Shown: positions 37,062 to 46,830, counted from the first letter of the stretch. The stretch: 64,000 nt of DNA from Arcanobacterium buesumense (GCF_012563545.1 NZ_CP050804.1:868001-932000), one strand, 5' to 3'. Notes: generated by a model not told the origin, from the letters alone. Numbers and translations are program-made.

Positions 37062-38512
37062 GTTCACAACGACCAACTAACTGGAAACCCGGACGCGGCA
37101 CATCCGACCGGGCTCGGCTTGCTGTTTTTGATGTGTTAGTAACGGTTGAAGATGATGGAGCTTACGCGAATCTTGCTTTGCCGAAAGAAATTCGCAGAGC
37201 ACGGCTCAATAAACAAGACGCCGCATATGCCACCAGCTTATGTTACGGAACACTACGTTTGCAGGGACGTTGGGATGCGATTCTGGGGCATTGCACAAAC
37301 GGTCGTCCGGTTACGGAACTTGATAGTGCAGTGCGGGTACTACTGAGAATGGGTACTCATCAGCTTTTAGAGTTACACACGCCAGCTCACGCGGCCATTA
37401 ATGAAACTGTTGTGATTGCGCGCAATGAATTGTCTCAGGGAATTGCTGGTTTCATTAATGCTGTTTTGCGCCGAGTTAGTGAACGGTCATTGGCACAATG
37501 GCAAGCTCAGCTGAAAATGGATGCGGGTGGGAAGGTCAACTCGGTGGCTTTTCTTTCTACTTGGTATTCTCACCCACAGTGGATCGTGCGTGCCTTAGAT
37601 AAGGCCCTGATACATCATGGACGTACACATAAGGACATTCTCAGCGTTCTCAAAGCCGATAATACCCCGGCATCAGTAGCTCTTGTTGCTCGTGGTATTA
37701 GTGTTGAAGCCTTAGCAGAAGATATTTCTCGTGGTCATATGGGATCAGCACCTGGTCACCTTGTAGACAGTGCGCTTTTGTTGCACGGCGGCGATCCGTA
37801 TCGCGTTTTTGCGGTTAAAGATCGCCTAGCAGGGGTCCAAGATGAGGGCTCTCAGTTGGTAGCAAAAACATTAGCGAGTGCAGAACTTGAAACTGATGAT
37901 GACTTATGGCTGGACATGTGTGCTGGGCCCGGTGGTAAAACTGCGACATTGGCAGCGATTGCGCAGGAGCGAGGAAGTCGGATCCACGCTAATGAACTAC
38001 ATCCACACCGCCTAGAACTTGTTCTCGATTCGATATCCCCGTGGAGTGATATAATCGATGTCCGTGAAGGTGATGGTCGAGATTTTGGTTCTCCAGACCA
38101 TCAAGATATTGTGCCTAGTGAGCGCTATTCGCGTATCCTCATTGATGCTCCATGCACAGGAATCGGTGCATTGCGTAGGCGTCCGGAAGCCCGTTGGCGA
38201 AAACAAGCTGGTGATGGACTTGACTTAGCAAAATTGCAATTGGAGCTTGTAGAAGCCGGATGGAAAGCTCTCCGGCCTGGTGGTGTTCTTGCATATTCGA
38301 CATGCTCACCCTATTTGACTGAAACCTCGGATATTGTTGCTAGTTTCATGGAACGCAATCCTGAGGCGATTAAACTGGACACTCCCGCTATTGCATCAAC
38401 CCAGGCGCGTCAAGAGCTCAGTGGTGTTAATGGTGAATTGCAGTTATGGCCGGATTTACATAATTCGGACGCTATGTTTTTAGTGTTGATTGCCAAACCT
38501 GCAAGTGAATAA
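37058..38512 (+). CDS. rsmB: 16S rRNA m5C967 methyltransferase
   Basis: A 484-residue SAM-dependent RNA methyltransferase. The N-terminal NusB-like domain (about 15-150) is followed by the Rossmann methyltransferase domain with SAM motif [12 protein letters not shown]. Two cysteines typical of m5C enzymes are in [13 protein letters not shown] and [11 protein letters not shown]. The ATG overlaps the fmt stop (ATGA) and the stop lies 22 bases before rpe. Confidence 0.94.
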   Translation: MSSQRPTNWKPGRGTSDRARLAVFDVLVTVEDDGAYANLALPKEIRRARLNKQDAAYATSLCYGTLRLQGRWDAILGHCTNGRPVTELDSAVRVLLRMGTHQLLELHTPAHAAINETVVIARNELSQGIAGFINAVLRRVSERSLAQWQAQLKMDAGGKVNSVAFLSTWYSHPQWIVRALDKALIHHGRTHKDILSVLKADNTPASVALVARGISVEALAEDISRGHMGSAPGHLVDSALLLHGGDPYRVFAVKDRLAGVQDEGSQLVAKTLASAELETDDDLWLDMCAGPGGKTATLAAIAQERGSRIHANELHPHRLELVLDSISPWSDIIDVREGDGRDFGSPDHQDIVPSERYSRILIDAPCTGIGALRRRPEARWRKQAGDGLDLAKLQLELVEAGWKALRPGGVLAYSTCSPYLTETSDIVASFMERNPEAIKLDTPAIASTQARQELSGVNGELQLWPDLHNSDAMFLVLIAKPASE

Positions 38513-38534
38513 TACGGTACTGACTGGAGGAAAT

Positions 38535-39203
38535 ATGGAAGTTCGAATCAATCCATCGATCTTGAATTCTGACTTTTCGCAGCTAGGTGTTGAACTCGAT
38601 AAAATTTCGAATGCCGATTGGGCGCATGTTGACGTTATGGACAATCATTTTGTTCCAAACTTGACGATGGGTGTACCGGTTGTGGAATCGATTTGCCGTG
38701 TAAGCCCTATTCCGATAGATACTCATTTGATGATTGCAGACCCGGATAGGTGGGCACCTAGCTACGTAGAGGCTGGTGCGCAATCTGTTACATTTCATGC
38801 TGAAGCAGCCCAAGCTCCGCTTCGGTTAGCTCGTGAATTACGTGCCATGGGTGCGCGTGCTGGGCTAGCTGTTAAACCGGCAACGTCGATCGAACCTTAT
38901 TTGGATATCCTTGATGAATTCGACATGATTTTGCTGATGACAGTTGAACCAGGTTTCGGGGGTCAAGCGTTTATTGAGTCGATGATGGCGAAAGTTGCTC
39001 GCACTCGTGAAGCTGTTAATAAAACTGGACTAGATGTGTGGATACAGGTTGATGGTGGTATATCTAGTGCAACTATTGAGAAGGCCGCACAAGCTGGAGC
39101 TGATACATTCGTTGCTGGATCAGCGGTATATCGTTCGCCTGATACACATGCAGAGATTGAGAAACTTCGTTCTCTGGCTAGTAAACACATCCATAGTGCA
39201 TGA
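38535..39203 (+). CDS. rpe: Ribulose-phosphate 3-epimerase
   Basis: A 222-residue TIM-barrel enzyme of the pentose phosphate pathway, interconverting ribulose-5-P and xylulose-5-P. Metal and catalytic residues lie in [40 protein letters not shown] and IQVDGGIS. I chose ATG 38535, preceded by GGAGG at five bases; the longer start at 38490 lies inside rsmB. In many actinobacteria rpe precedes riboflavin genes, and here an FMN riboswitch follows 43 bases after its stop. Confidence 0.96.
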   Translation: MEVRINPSILNSDFSQLGVELDKISNADWAHVDVMDNHFVPNLTMGVPVVESICRVSPIPIDTHLMIADPDRWAPSYVEAGAQSVTFHAEAAQAPLRLARELRAMGARAGLAVKPATSIEPYLDILDEFDMILLMTVEPGFGGQAFIESMMAKVARTREAVNKTGLDVWIQVDGGISSATIEKAAQAGADTFVAGSAVYRSPDTHAEIEKLRSLASKHIHSA

Positions 39204-39209
39204 CAATAT

Positions 39210-39238
39210 TTGTAGTCCGTTGCTAGACATGGAATAAT
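39210..39238 (+). promoter_or_regulatory. Candidate promoter of the FMN-riboswitch transcript
   Basis: TTGTAG (39210-39215) and AATAAT (39233-39238) are 17 bases apart, and the predicted start falls just before the aptamer. It would give the transporter genes a transcript of their own, independent of rpe. Confidence 0.5.
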
Positions 39239-39245
39239 AGCTATG

Positions 39246-39356
39246 TGCTCCGGGGTCAGTGTAAGTCTGAACCGGCGGTGATAGTCCGCGACCCACGTCA
39301 GTGGTTGACTAGGTGGAATTCCTAGACCGACGGTTATAGTCCGGATGGTAGGAGCA
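39246..39356 (+). promoter_or_regulatory. FMN riboswitch (RFN element)
   Basis: The aptamer is clear. The closing stem P1 is formed by TGCTCC (39246-39251) and GGAGCA (39351-39356). Inside it are the conserved RFN blocks GGTCAGTGTAAGTCTGAACC, GGCGGTGATAGTCCGCGACC, and, after the variable stem, AGACCGACGGTTATAGTCCG. It binds flavin mononucleotide and normally lowers expression of riboflavin synthesis or uptake genes. The downstream genes are a transporter, so this unit is expected to be on when FMN is scarce. Confidence 0.96.
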
Positions 39357-39387
39357 GCATGAGTTCGCTGACCTAGCGTACCCATGT

Positions 39388-39411
39388 TTCCCCGGTGCCT
39401 ACGGGGAAGGA
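39388..39411 (+). promoter_or_regulatory. Ribosome-binding-site sequestering stem after the FMN aptamer
   Basis: TTCCCCG (39388-39394) pairs with CGGGGAA (39402-39408) across a 7-base loop. The right arm runs into the Shine-Dalgarno GGGGAAGGA (39403-39411), seven bases before the ATG at 39418. There is no T-run, so control is probably at translation start rather than by termination. Confidence 0.65.
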
Positions 39412-39417
39412 TCATAT

Positions 39418-40170
39418 ATGCGAAACAGCAGAATCATGGCACCGTTGCTAGTGGCGGTGATTCTTTTTCTGTTGTGGGCATGTGTTTCTTATGGGGGTCT
39501 CATTAGTGAATTTGCTTTGCCGAACCCGGTGTCTGTTGCCTTACGGCTGTGGCACGGAGTGAGCGAAGGCTACCTGCTTACTTCAGCTTGGCAAACGCTT
39601 CTTGTTGCCATTATAGGATCACTTATTGCCGCGTGTATTGGCATCCCAGTAGGCTTTGGCATTACCCATTTTGCGCTGTTTAGTGCAGCATTAGAGCCAT
39701 ATTTGGCAGCTTCGCAAGCAATACCGGCAGTTGCATTTGCCCCTTTACTTGTTTTATGGGTGGGGTATGGAACAACGCCGATTATTCTGCTTTGTGTTCT
39801 GATGGTTATTTTCCCGATTATTATTAATACCGCAGTAGGCGTTCGCGACGTCGATTCCGACGTGGTTGACGCTGCTCGACTTGACGGTGCTCACGGCCTT
39901 AGATTGTTGTATTCGATTGAGTTCCCCTTGGCGTTGCCAAGCATTTTAGCTGGTATTCGCACGGGTTTTACTCTTTCGGTTACCGGATCTGTTGTTGGAG
40001 AGCTTGTTATTGGCGGGCAACGTGGTTTGGGTATCGAATTATCAACAGCACAACATTTAACTGACGCTCCGGGAATGTTTGCGACGATTGCTATTTTGGC
40101 TGTGCTGGCTATCGCCATATACCTCGTATTACGGGTAATAGAGACCCGTATGCTTGCCATAGTTTCGTGA
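39418..40170 (+). CDS. ribX: ABC transporter permease, riboflavin-type RibX
   Basis: A 250-residue inner-membrane permease of the BPD_transp_1 family with about six helices. The EAA loop that contacts an ATPase reads DAARLDGAHGLRLLY. Family members carry nitrate, taurine, thiamine precursors or, when preceded by an FMN riboswitch, riboflavin (the RibXY system known from comparative genomics). The riboswitch directly upstream supports riboflavin or a flavin precursor as the substrate. No ATPase gene lies beside it, so it must borrow one from elsewhere. The ATG at 39418 is preceded by GGAAGGA. Confidence 0.85.
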   Translation: MRNSRIMAPLLVAVILFLLWACVSYGGLISEFALPNPVSVALRLWHGVSEGYLLTSAWQTLLVAIIGSLIAACIGIPVGFGITHFALFSAALEPYLAASQAIPAVAFAPLLVLWVGYGTTPIILLCVLMVIFPIIINTAVGVRDVDSDVVDAARLDGAHGLRLLYSIEFPLALPSILAGIRTGFTLSVTGSVVGELVIGGQRGLGIELSTAQHLTDAPGMFATIAILAVLAIAIYLVLRVIETRMLAIVS

Positions 40171-40180
40171 AGGAAGCACC

Positions 40181-41197
40181 ATGAAAAAAATTATTACGTT
40201 CATTAGCGCGGCGCTCATCGCTGTGGGACTAACTGCGTGTAGCTCGGCAGTGCAAACAGTCTCACCAACGCCGGAAAAAACTGGGCCAGATAAGGTCACT
40301 ATCGGATTGACTTATATTCCAGATGTGCAATTTGGCCCGTTGTATGTTGCACTTGATAAAGGTTATTTTGCCGATGCTGGATTAGACGTCAAATTGCGCC
40401 ATCATGGTGCTCAAGAAGCACTTTTTGGTGCACTGGAAGCACAAGAAGAAGACGTCGTTTTTGCTGGTGCAACTGAGATGATGCAGGCGCGCACTCAGGG
40501 ATTAGACATTATTAATTGGGCAACTCTCTACCAACAATATCCAGTGACACTGATAACAACAAAGGACTCTGGCATTACGACACCAGCTGATCTTGCCGGC
40601 AAGAAAGTTGGTCTACCGGGACCTTATGGAGAAAACTATTATTCACTTTTGGCTATGGAAGATAGCTATGGTCTTAAAGACAAAATGGACGTGGAGTATA
40701 TTGGGTACACTCAAGCCGCAGCAATGGTCAGCAAACAAGTTGATGCCATTATCGGTTTTACGAATAATGATTCCATCGCGATGGCAAATGCCGGACTTGA
40801 CGTTGTTGAAATCCCCATGGTTGAAGGGGATTTGCCACTTGTTGGTGTGGGATTAGGATCATTGAAGCCGAAGCTCAATCCGAAAGTGTATGCACGAGTT
40901 TTAGGTGCTATTGAGCGTGGAGTTCAAGAAGCACAGCAAGATCCGGAAGGTGCGATGGATATTATCGCTAAACATGTGCCTTCTTTATCAGATCCAGAAC
41001 AGCGAGCGTTAGGCCGGAAAGTATTTGATGCGACGTTGAAACTGTACGCCTCAGCTGAGGAATTTGGCCATCAAGATACCCAGTTATGGGAAAAGATGAG
41101 CGTCTTCCTTGCAAAATCGGGCATTGTGGATAATGCGGTTCCACCGTTAAGTTCCTTTACTGCTGAGGTAGTGAAACTCAACAGTATGGCAAAGTGA
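40181..41197 (+). CDS. ribY: Substrate-binding lipoprotein, riboflavin-type RibY
   Basis: A 338-residue NMT1/THI5-like solute-binding protein. The lipoprotein signal is residues 1-20 with lipobox GLTAC, so Cys20 is lipidated and the protein sits on the outer face of the membrane. The mature part starts the typical fold at TIGLTYIPDVQFGPLYVA and has LAGKKVGLPGPYGENYY in the ligand cleft. By context with the FMN riboswitch and RibX it probably captures riboflavin. AAGGAAG precedes the ATG, ten bases after ribX. The transcript ends close to the convergent DUF3866 gene (5 bases between stops); no terminator hairpin is seen. Confidence 0.85.
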   Translation: MKKIITFISAALIAVGLTACSSAVQTVSPTPEKTGPDKVTIGLTYIPDVQFGPLYVALDKGYFADAGLDVKLRHHGAQEALFGALEAQEEDVVFAGATEMMQARTQGLDIINWATLYQQYPVTLITTKDSGITTPADLAGKKVGLPGPYGENYYSLLAMEDSYGLKDKMDVEYIGYTQAAAMVSKQVDAIIGFTNNDSIAMANAGLDVVEIPMVEGDLPLVGVGLGSLKPKLNPKVYARVLGAIERGVQEAQQDPEGAMDIIAKHVPSLSDPEQRALGRKVFDATLKLYASAEEFGHQDTQLWEKMSVFLAKSGIVDNAVPPLSSFTAEVVKLNSMAK

Positions 41198-41202
41198 ATC
41201 AG

Positions 41203-42312
41203 TTAATTAGCTGATAACAAACTGGCACTATATCGACCAGCGACCGCAGCTGAGAGGAAAGACATAACGTCTTCTTCTAGGTTGCGGCCCATGGTTCTTA
41301 ACGGGACAGGGCAGTGCAACAAAGCGTCGTACAGCCCGGTGCAATCGATGTCTAAACAGTGAAGATGAGGTAGTTGCGCCAAACCTGCGTACTGTTCTTT
41401 GACAATATCGAACCACGCTTCGTCAATGAATTCTCGTGGACAATGTGTTAATTCTGGTAATGGAACTCTACATTCCACTTTGGTCACATCGCGAAGAATT
41501 CGTAAAGTGTGGTGCGAGATACCATAGTGTCGATCGCGTCTATCTGCATTCGACATGCGGACACAGGCAATGGGCACTCCATCTAATGTGCCGGCAGCAT
41601 TTAAGGCTTCGCCACATGAGACTCCCGAAAATCCCCAGCGTGTTCCAGTTCCGAGATTCCCTGGTCCTTGAGCGATAATAGTAATGTCTGCTTTCCATAC
41701 ATGGCGAGCTGCGAGCAGGCCACTATGAATAGTGACGGCCTCAAGCTCCCCACCGAATGCTTGGCCACACGTTATCGTACCGAGAATATGGCCTTTTTCT
41801 TTAAGAGTGTGTGTTGCCATGGAAAACCATGCTGGTAGTGCTCCGCCGTCGGTCATAAGATAGGCAATGCGAGCATCTGGAAGAGTAGTACGAATTCCTG
41901 TTGTGATTGCTGGAAGCGCTGAATGTAGATCAGCAACAATCACCGGCATGCCGTCAACGGAATCCGCTTCCTCAAGCAACTCGTGATATGGCGATTCTTG
42001 TTCATCGACCCCTTGAACCATAAATTGTTGGGGAGTATAGCGAGCTTTTATTAAATGACCCGGTTGTGGTGGCGTGTCAGCAGGTAATCGGTCTGGCGCC
42101 AATACTATGAGCATGTACCCGCCTGTTCCTAGCCCTCGTTCATAGGCTGAGGCAGACAGTACGACTGCATCCCCAGGAGCTAGCAAGCCTATCAAAGGAA
42201 CATATCCTAAAGCTCGTACTTCACGTTTATCATCAAGCCGGACAAGGTATTCGCAAGCTGGCCCCCAGCTACGTCGAATAGTGAGAATAACGCCGTGTCT
42301 GTACATCATCAT
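41203..42312 (-). CDS. DUF3866 family protein
   Basis: A 369-residue protein of the actinobacterial DUF3866 family. Recognisable parts are the N-terminal segment with VRALGYVPLIGLLAPGD, the glycine motif ERGLGTGGYMLIVLAP, the region LMTDGGALPAWFS and IAQGPGNLGTGTRWGFSG. Function is unknown. The family is often found next to the PafBC/HelY locus, as here, 37 bases divergent from pafB. The start has three successive ATG codons without a ribosome-binding site, and a possible -10 (TATTCT) seven bases upstream suggests a leaderless mRNA. Confidence 0.85.
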   Translation of the reverse strand: MMMYRHGVILTIRRSWGPACEYLVRLDDKREVRALGYVPLIGLLAPGDAVVLSASAYERGLGTGGYMLIVLAPDRLPADTPPQPGHLIKARYTPQQFMVQGVDEQESPYHELLEEADSVDGMPVIVADLHSALPAITTGIRTTLPDARIAYLMTDGGALPAWFSMATHTLKEKGHILGTITCGQAFGGELEAVTIHSGLLAARHVWKADITIIAQGPGNLGTGTRWGFSGVSCGEALNAAGTLDGVPIACVRMSNADRRDRHYGISHHTLRILRDVTKVECRVPLPELTHCPREFIDEAWFDIVKEQYAGLAQLPHLHCLDIDCTGLYDALLHCPVPLRTMGRNLEEDVMSFLSAAVAGRYSASLLSAN

Positions 42313-42349
42313 GTAATCAAGAATAGTGCACTAGAGTAGGAGTATGCCT

Positions 42350-43249
42350 ATGTCTGCCGAAGAACGCCGTTTTACGCTGCTCACGTTGCTGTCACGTGCT
42401 CCAGCTTCTGCTATCGAAATAGCGCAATTACCTGCGTATGCGGGTAAGTCAGGTAAAGCATTGCAACGGATGATTGAACGTGACATTCAAACTCTTCGCG
42501 ATTCAGGCAATACGATTACTGTTGATGAGAACTACCGTTATCGTGTAGATGAATCTCGGCAGATCGTCATTGATGTCAGTGGCCTAGATGTTAGTATTTT
42601 ACGGCGTATTTTGGGGACAAAGCGCCGTAATAATGTGGAAGCATTTGCGCAGTTTGGCGCCGCAAAAGTCTTAGGAAGCGGCACGATTTCCGATAAAATA
42701 ACTCCGTATCGGCTTAACGTGCCAAATGGTGAGAGCGTTATTGATGTAGCACGCGCAATGAGCGAACACCGGCGCATGCGTTTTCGTTATCACCGCTCTA
42801 CTTCTGTGACACAGTACATTTTAGAGCCCTGGCAAGTTACTGTTCATTTTGGTGCGTTTTATGTGCACGGGGCGGTTGTTGAACGTGATGGTATTCAGGT
42901 AGACGGGCAGATTCGCACTTTCAAGCTTTCTCGTATAGAAAGCAAAGTAGAGGTTTTAGATCAAGCATGTACGTTGCCAGTAACTGATCAGGTTGATTCT
43001 GAGCTTGCACCGGTTGATATTGTGCTTTTTGTATCTGATCCTCAGGCGCCACTGGCACGTCGCGGGAAGATCATTGATCAACGTGACGGGGGAGTTGTTG
43101 TAGAGTTTCCGGCAAGCGACCGTTGGGCTATCGTCGACGATATTGTTTTCCATGGGGATTTAGTTCAAGTTATTTCTCCTGCCTGGTTGCGTGCGGATGT
43201 GGCCGAACGTATTGCCTATGCACAGGAGGTTATCGATGGGGTTTGGTGA
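42350..43249 (+). CDS. pafB: WYL-domain transcriptional activator PafB
   Basis: A 299-residue regulator with an N-terminal winged helix (about residues 1-75, containing LQRMIERDIQTLRDSG) and a WYL domain (about 135-200, FRYHRSTSVTQYILEPWQV) plus a C-terminal extension. With PafC it activates the RecA-independent DNA-damage response of actinobacteria by binding single-stranded DNA through the WYL domain. The ATG at 42350 has AGGAG at eight bases; the ATG at 42344 is too near. It overlaps pafC by 14 bases, so the two proteins are probably made together. Confidence 0.9.
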   Translation: MSAEERRFTLLTLLSRAPASAIEIAQLPAYAGKSGKALQRMIERDIQTLRDSGNTITVDENYRYRVDESRQIVIDVSGLDVSILRRILGTKRRNNVEAFAQFGAAKVLGSGTISDKITPYRLNVPNGESVIDVARAMSEHRRMRFRYHRSTSVTQYILEPWQVTVHFGAFYVHGAVVERDGIQVDGQIRTFKLSRIESKVEVLDQACTLPVTDQVDSELAPVDIVLFVSDPQAPLARRGKIIDQRDGGVVVEFPASDRWAIVDDIVFHGDLVQVISPAWLRADVAERIAYAQEVIDGVW

Positions 43250-44141
43250 CTTGTCCCTGGTGCGTAAACGAGCTATCGCTGATTATTTACTGGGAAAAGC
43301 AGACGTTACCTTAGCAGAACTGGCAACTCGTTTTGATGTTTCTTGGCAGGTAATGCGCGAGGAAATTGCTCAGTTATCAACAATTGAGTTGGTTAGTGGC
43401 GCTTTTTTCGAATCGCCTTTCGACATATGGATTGACGACGACGAACCCACTCCTGACTCACTAGTACGAGTTGGCAATGTGGAAAGTAGTGGTATTCCAG
43501 CATTATCGTTACCTGAGGTTGTTGCTTTACTGGCAGCAACCGATATAGCAATGCTAACGGTGGATCAACACGATATTCATGCATTATCTGCCCTGCGCGA
43601 GCGGATCGTCGCAGCTACTGCGGAGCATGGATATCGTTCTGTTCTTTGGCCCGCTCCGCAGCTTCAAGCGCCACGCGAGGTACTTGATATTCTTGGCCAA
43701 GCTTTGGCCGATCAACGCGCTGTTGATATTGACTACTGGAAAGGCGGAGTAGATCGTCCGCATCGTATATCAGCAACTGTTTTTCCAGTTAATGTTGTCT
43801 ACACCCCGCATCCATTGCTTATTGCAGCTAATGCTGAAGGTGATGTGCGACGATACCGGTTTGATCGGATAACTGATGCTCGGTTAGGACAGCGATCCGT
43901 TTCGCGCAGGCTGGCGCGTAAAGTGCATTCGCATGTTATTCGCGAGCACGAAGTTACTGGTGAACGGGTGCGCTTATGGTGTCATCCTGGAGCACAGTGG
44001 GTTGCAGAAGAGATACCAGGTGCGAATCTTCAGTCGAGCGGTAACTATGACATTATTGAGTTACCAGTTCGCGATAAGGCATGGCTTTTTTCGTTACTTG
44101 TACGGTTAGGTAAGACGGTCGTTCGTCTTGAGAAAGTTTAG
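43236..44141 (+). CDS. pafC: WYL-domain transcriptional activator PafC
   Basis: The 301-residue partner of PafB. The N-terminal winged helix contains KADVTLAELATRFDVSWQVMREEI in its recognition part, and the WYL domain lies at about 160-230 (VDIDYWKGGVDRPHRIS). The C-terminal extension ends SLLVRLGKTVVRLEKV. The ATG at 43236 is preceded by a perfect AGGAGG inside the pafB coding region; the longer in-frame start at 43191 is not used. In mycobacteria the order pafA-pafB-pafC-tatA-tatC-helY includes the Pup ligase and Tat genes. Here only pafBC and helY remain. Confidence 0.9.
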   Translation: MGFGDLSLVRKRAIADYLLGKADVTLAELATRFDVSWQVMREEIAQLSTIELVSGAFFESPFDIWIDDDEPTPDSLVRVGNVESSGIPALSLPEVVALLAATDIAMLTVDQHDIHALSALRERIVAATAEHGYRSVLWPAPQLQAPREVLDILGQALADQRAVDIDYWKGGVDRPHRISATVFPVNVVYTPHPLLIAANAEGDVRRYRFDRITDARLGQRSVSRRLARKVHSHVIREHEVTGERVRLWCHPGAQWVAEEIPGANLQSSGNYDIIELPVRDKAWLFSLLVRLGKTVVRLEKV

Positions 44142-44152
44142 GGTGAGCGTGC

Positions 44153-46756
44153 GTGTTTGATCGTGTTATCGACCATATAATTGACGAGTATTCGGCGCGT
44201 GGAATCACGCTTGACGACTTTCAGATTGAGGCAATGACAGCTCTCGGTAAAGGGCATGATGTATTGGTCAGCGCCCCAACAGGTGCTGGGAAAACTGTTG
44301 TTGCTGAATGTGCCGTGGAGTTTGCGTTGGCGTCGTCCTCGCGATGTATTTATACCGCTCCGATTAAAGCGTTATCGAATCAAAAATTTAAAGATTTACA
44401 ACAACGCTACGGTGAGGAATATGTTGGGCTGATTACTGGCGATGTTGTGATTAATCGAGAAGCTAATATCCTTGTTGTGACTACCGAAGTTGTGCGAAAC
44501 ATGTTGTTATCGCGTGATAGTGAGGTGTCAGATATTGGTTATGTGGTTCTTGACGAGGTGCACTTCTTAGGCGATCCTTTCCGTGGGCCGGTATGGGAAG
44601 AAGTTATTTTGCAATTGCCACGTAACACACGGTTGGTTTCCCTATCGGCAACAGTGGCTAACGTGGATGAATTTAGCTCGTGGTTACGGGGGGTACGTGG
44701 ACCTACCGAGGTTATTTCAACGAGTGTACGTCCGGTTCCACTTGAGCAGTTTGTTGCTACAAAGCGTTCTTTTGTTCCATTATTTAACGACGACGGTGAG
44801 GTGGGTTATGTTCCGTCTGAAGAGCATAGTGGCGATAAACCGGTACGCAGACGTCGAAGAGATGTGCCTGCGCGCCGTCGCCGGGTCTTAATGATAGCTA
44901 AGTCGAAAGATATGCTACCAGCCATCCATTTTGTCTTTTCGCGCAAAGGTTGTGATACCGCGGTTAGTGATCTTCTGGATGCTGATATAGAACTGACGAC
45001 GGTACATGAGGCGAGACTGATTCGTCGTCGTCTAGCAGAACTGAAAAAGACAATGTCTCCAGCTGACGCACGTACAATTCGTTTCGATTTTTGGGCGAAA
45101 GCCTTTTCACGCGGATACGGGGCACACCACGCCGGGATGTTTCCGGCGCTTAAAGAACTTTCAGAACAGCTCATGGATCAAGGTCTTCTTAAATTGGTTT
45201 ACGCTACTGGAACGCTTGCGTTGGGTATCGATATGCCCGTGCGGACGGTCATTATCGAGGATTTGATTAAGTGGAACGGTGAAGATTTTGTATCACTGAC
45301 TGCTACGGAATATACTCAGCTGATTGGACGGGCTGGTCGGCGTGGTAAAGATACCCATGGCAATGCAGTAGTGATTGGTAGTCCAGAACTTGATGTAGAC
45401 TATCTTGCCCACATTGGTTCAGGGCATGTTGATCCACTTATGTCAGCGTTTTTTCCGTCTTATAATACCGTTGTTAATCTACTGAGTTACCATACTCTTG
45501 ATGAAGCACGAAAGATTATGGGGCAGTCTTTTGCACAATATCAAAAGAATGCGGATTTAGGAGAAATTGAAGCGAAACTGGCTCGATTAGATCGGCGTTT
45601 GTCACGGGTGACTGATCAGTTAGCTGAGGTTTGCGAGAGAGGTTCAGTTACGGAATATATTGACATCGTTAAGGCTACTGGCCGGGCTTCTAAAGCGCAA
45701 CGACGACGCGCAAAAGAAGCCTATAGACGCGATATTGAGATGTCATGGAACAACGCCGTAACGGGTATGTTATATGCCTTTGCTATCAATGGCGAGGTAG
45801 ATTATGGTATTGCATTGTCTGTTTCGGATCGACGTATTCGCATAGTTGACGTTTATGGTGATATTTTTTGGTTGCATCCAATGGAGTTATCCTCTCCGTT
45901 GCGGGAGCTCGGTTTCCTTGATCTGCCTTTCGGACGTTCTATCAAAGATCCGAGTGTGCGTGATGATGTTGCCGCTATTATCGATCAGGAGATAAGCGAT
46001 CGTGTCGATTTAGGGCTCGATGAGGATCTGACTCGCTCATGGGCTCGTTATGCTGTCAATGAGACCCCATTAGTTGATGCCCATCCAGTCCACTCCTGTC
46101 CAGATCGTGCTTTGCATCTTAAACAAGGTGATGAGTATTCCACCTTGGTAGATCGCCGTCGTGAGCTTAGCCAGCTGCGTGATGCTTATGAAGGTTCGGT
46201 AGCTCGTGAATTCGATGCAACGGTGAGTGTTTTAGAAAACCTTGGATATATTGCAATCACGGATGGGGTAGCACGATTAGGCGTTGGTGGACGGTTGCTG
46301 CGTGGCATTCATAGCGAGGCAGATGCATTGACTGTGATGAGTATGTCGGAACCGATATTCGAACAGCTCTCTCCAGCTAAGTTTGCTGGGGTGTGCTCAG
46401 CCCTTTTATGTGATCGACGTTTTTCTGCCCAGGGACCACGTGATCCCCAATTGCGGGCGGCATGGGCACGCATTGAAGCAAATATGGATGATTTAGTCGG
46501 TCGCGAAGCGAAAGCGGGTATTGTTCGTACCGGTGTGCCAACAGCTGGTGCTATCGAAGCGTTTACGATTCTTGCTAGCGGAGGGGGACTTGAATCGGCT
46601 GTTAGTGTTTCAAAGCTTGCGGTAGGCGATCTTATTAACGCTAACCGGAGACTAATTGACGTTCTTGGGCAGCTAGTAGATATTGGCTCGGATAGCTGGC
46701 TGGGGGAGAAGGCGTATCAAGCGCGAGAGTTGTTGCGTAAATGGGACTGGAATTAA
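44153..46756 (+). CDS. helY: Ski2/Mtr4-like RNA helicase HelY
   Basis: An 867-residue superfamily 2 helicase. Motif I is SAPTGAGKTVV (residues 40-50), motif II VLDEVHFLGDPFRG is near 132, and motif VI QLIGRAGRRGKD ends the helicase core. A basic linker (RRRRRDVPARRRR, about 232-245) and a C-terminal DSHCT domain typical of Ski2/Mtr4 enzymes follow. It is the HelY family found beside PafBC in actinobacteria; its substrate has been assumed to be RNA. The start is GTG at 44153, 12 bases after pafC. The product is slightly shorter than the mycobacterial protein. Confidence 0.92.
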   Translation: MFDRVIDHIIDEYSARGITLDDFQIEAMTALGKGHDVLVSAPTGAGKTVVAECAVEFALASSSRCIYTAPIKALSNQKFKDLQQRYGEEYVGLITGDVVINREANILVVTTEVVRNMLLSRDSEVSDIGYVVLDEVHFLGDPFRGPVWEEVILQLPRNTRLVSLSATVANVDEFSSWLRGVRGPTEVISTSVRPVPLEQFVATKRSFVPLFNDDGEVGYVPSEEHSGDKPVRRRRRDVPARRRRVLMIAKSKDMLPAIHFVFSRKGCDTAVSDLLDADIELTTVHEARLIRRRLAELKKTMSPADARTIRFDFWAKAFSRGYGAHHAGMFPALKELSEQLMDQGLLKLVYATGTLALGIDMPVRTVIIEDLIKWNGEDFVSLTATEYTQLIGRAGRRGKDTHGNAVVIGSPELDVDYLAHIGSGHVDPLMSAFFPSYNTVVNLLSYHTLDEARKIMGQSFAQYQKNADLGEIEAKLARLDRRLSRVTDQLAEVCERGSVTEYIDIVKATGRASKAQRRRAKEAYRRDIEMSWNNAVTGMLYAFAINGEVDYGIALSVSDRRIRIVDVYGDIFWLHPMELSSPLRELGFLDLPFGRSIKDPSVRDDVAAIIDQEISDRVDLGLDEDLTRSWARYAVNETPLVDAHPVHSCPDRALHLKQGDEYSTLVDRRRELSQLRDAYEGSVAREFDATVSVLENLGYIAITDGVARLGVGGRLLRGIHSEADALTVMSMSEPIFEQLSPAKFAGVCSALLCDRRFSAQGPRDPQLRAAWARIEANMDDLVGREAKAGIVRTGVPTAGAIEAFTILASGGGLESAVSVSKLAVGDLINANRRLIDVLGQLVDIGSDSWLGEKAYQARELLRKWDWN

Positions 46757-46830
46757 AGCCTATGTCATATATCACACAATGCTGTCAAGTGGGGAAATGG
46801 TTGTCTCATTGATTTGACAGGTAGTTAGGC

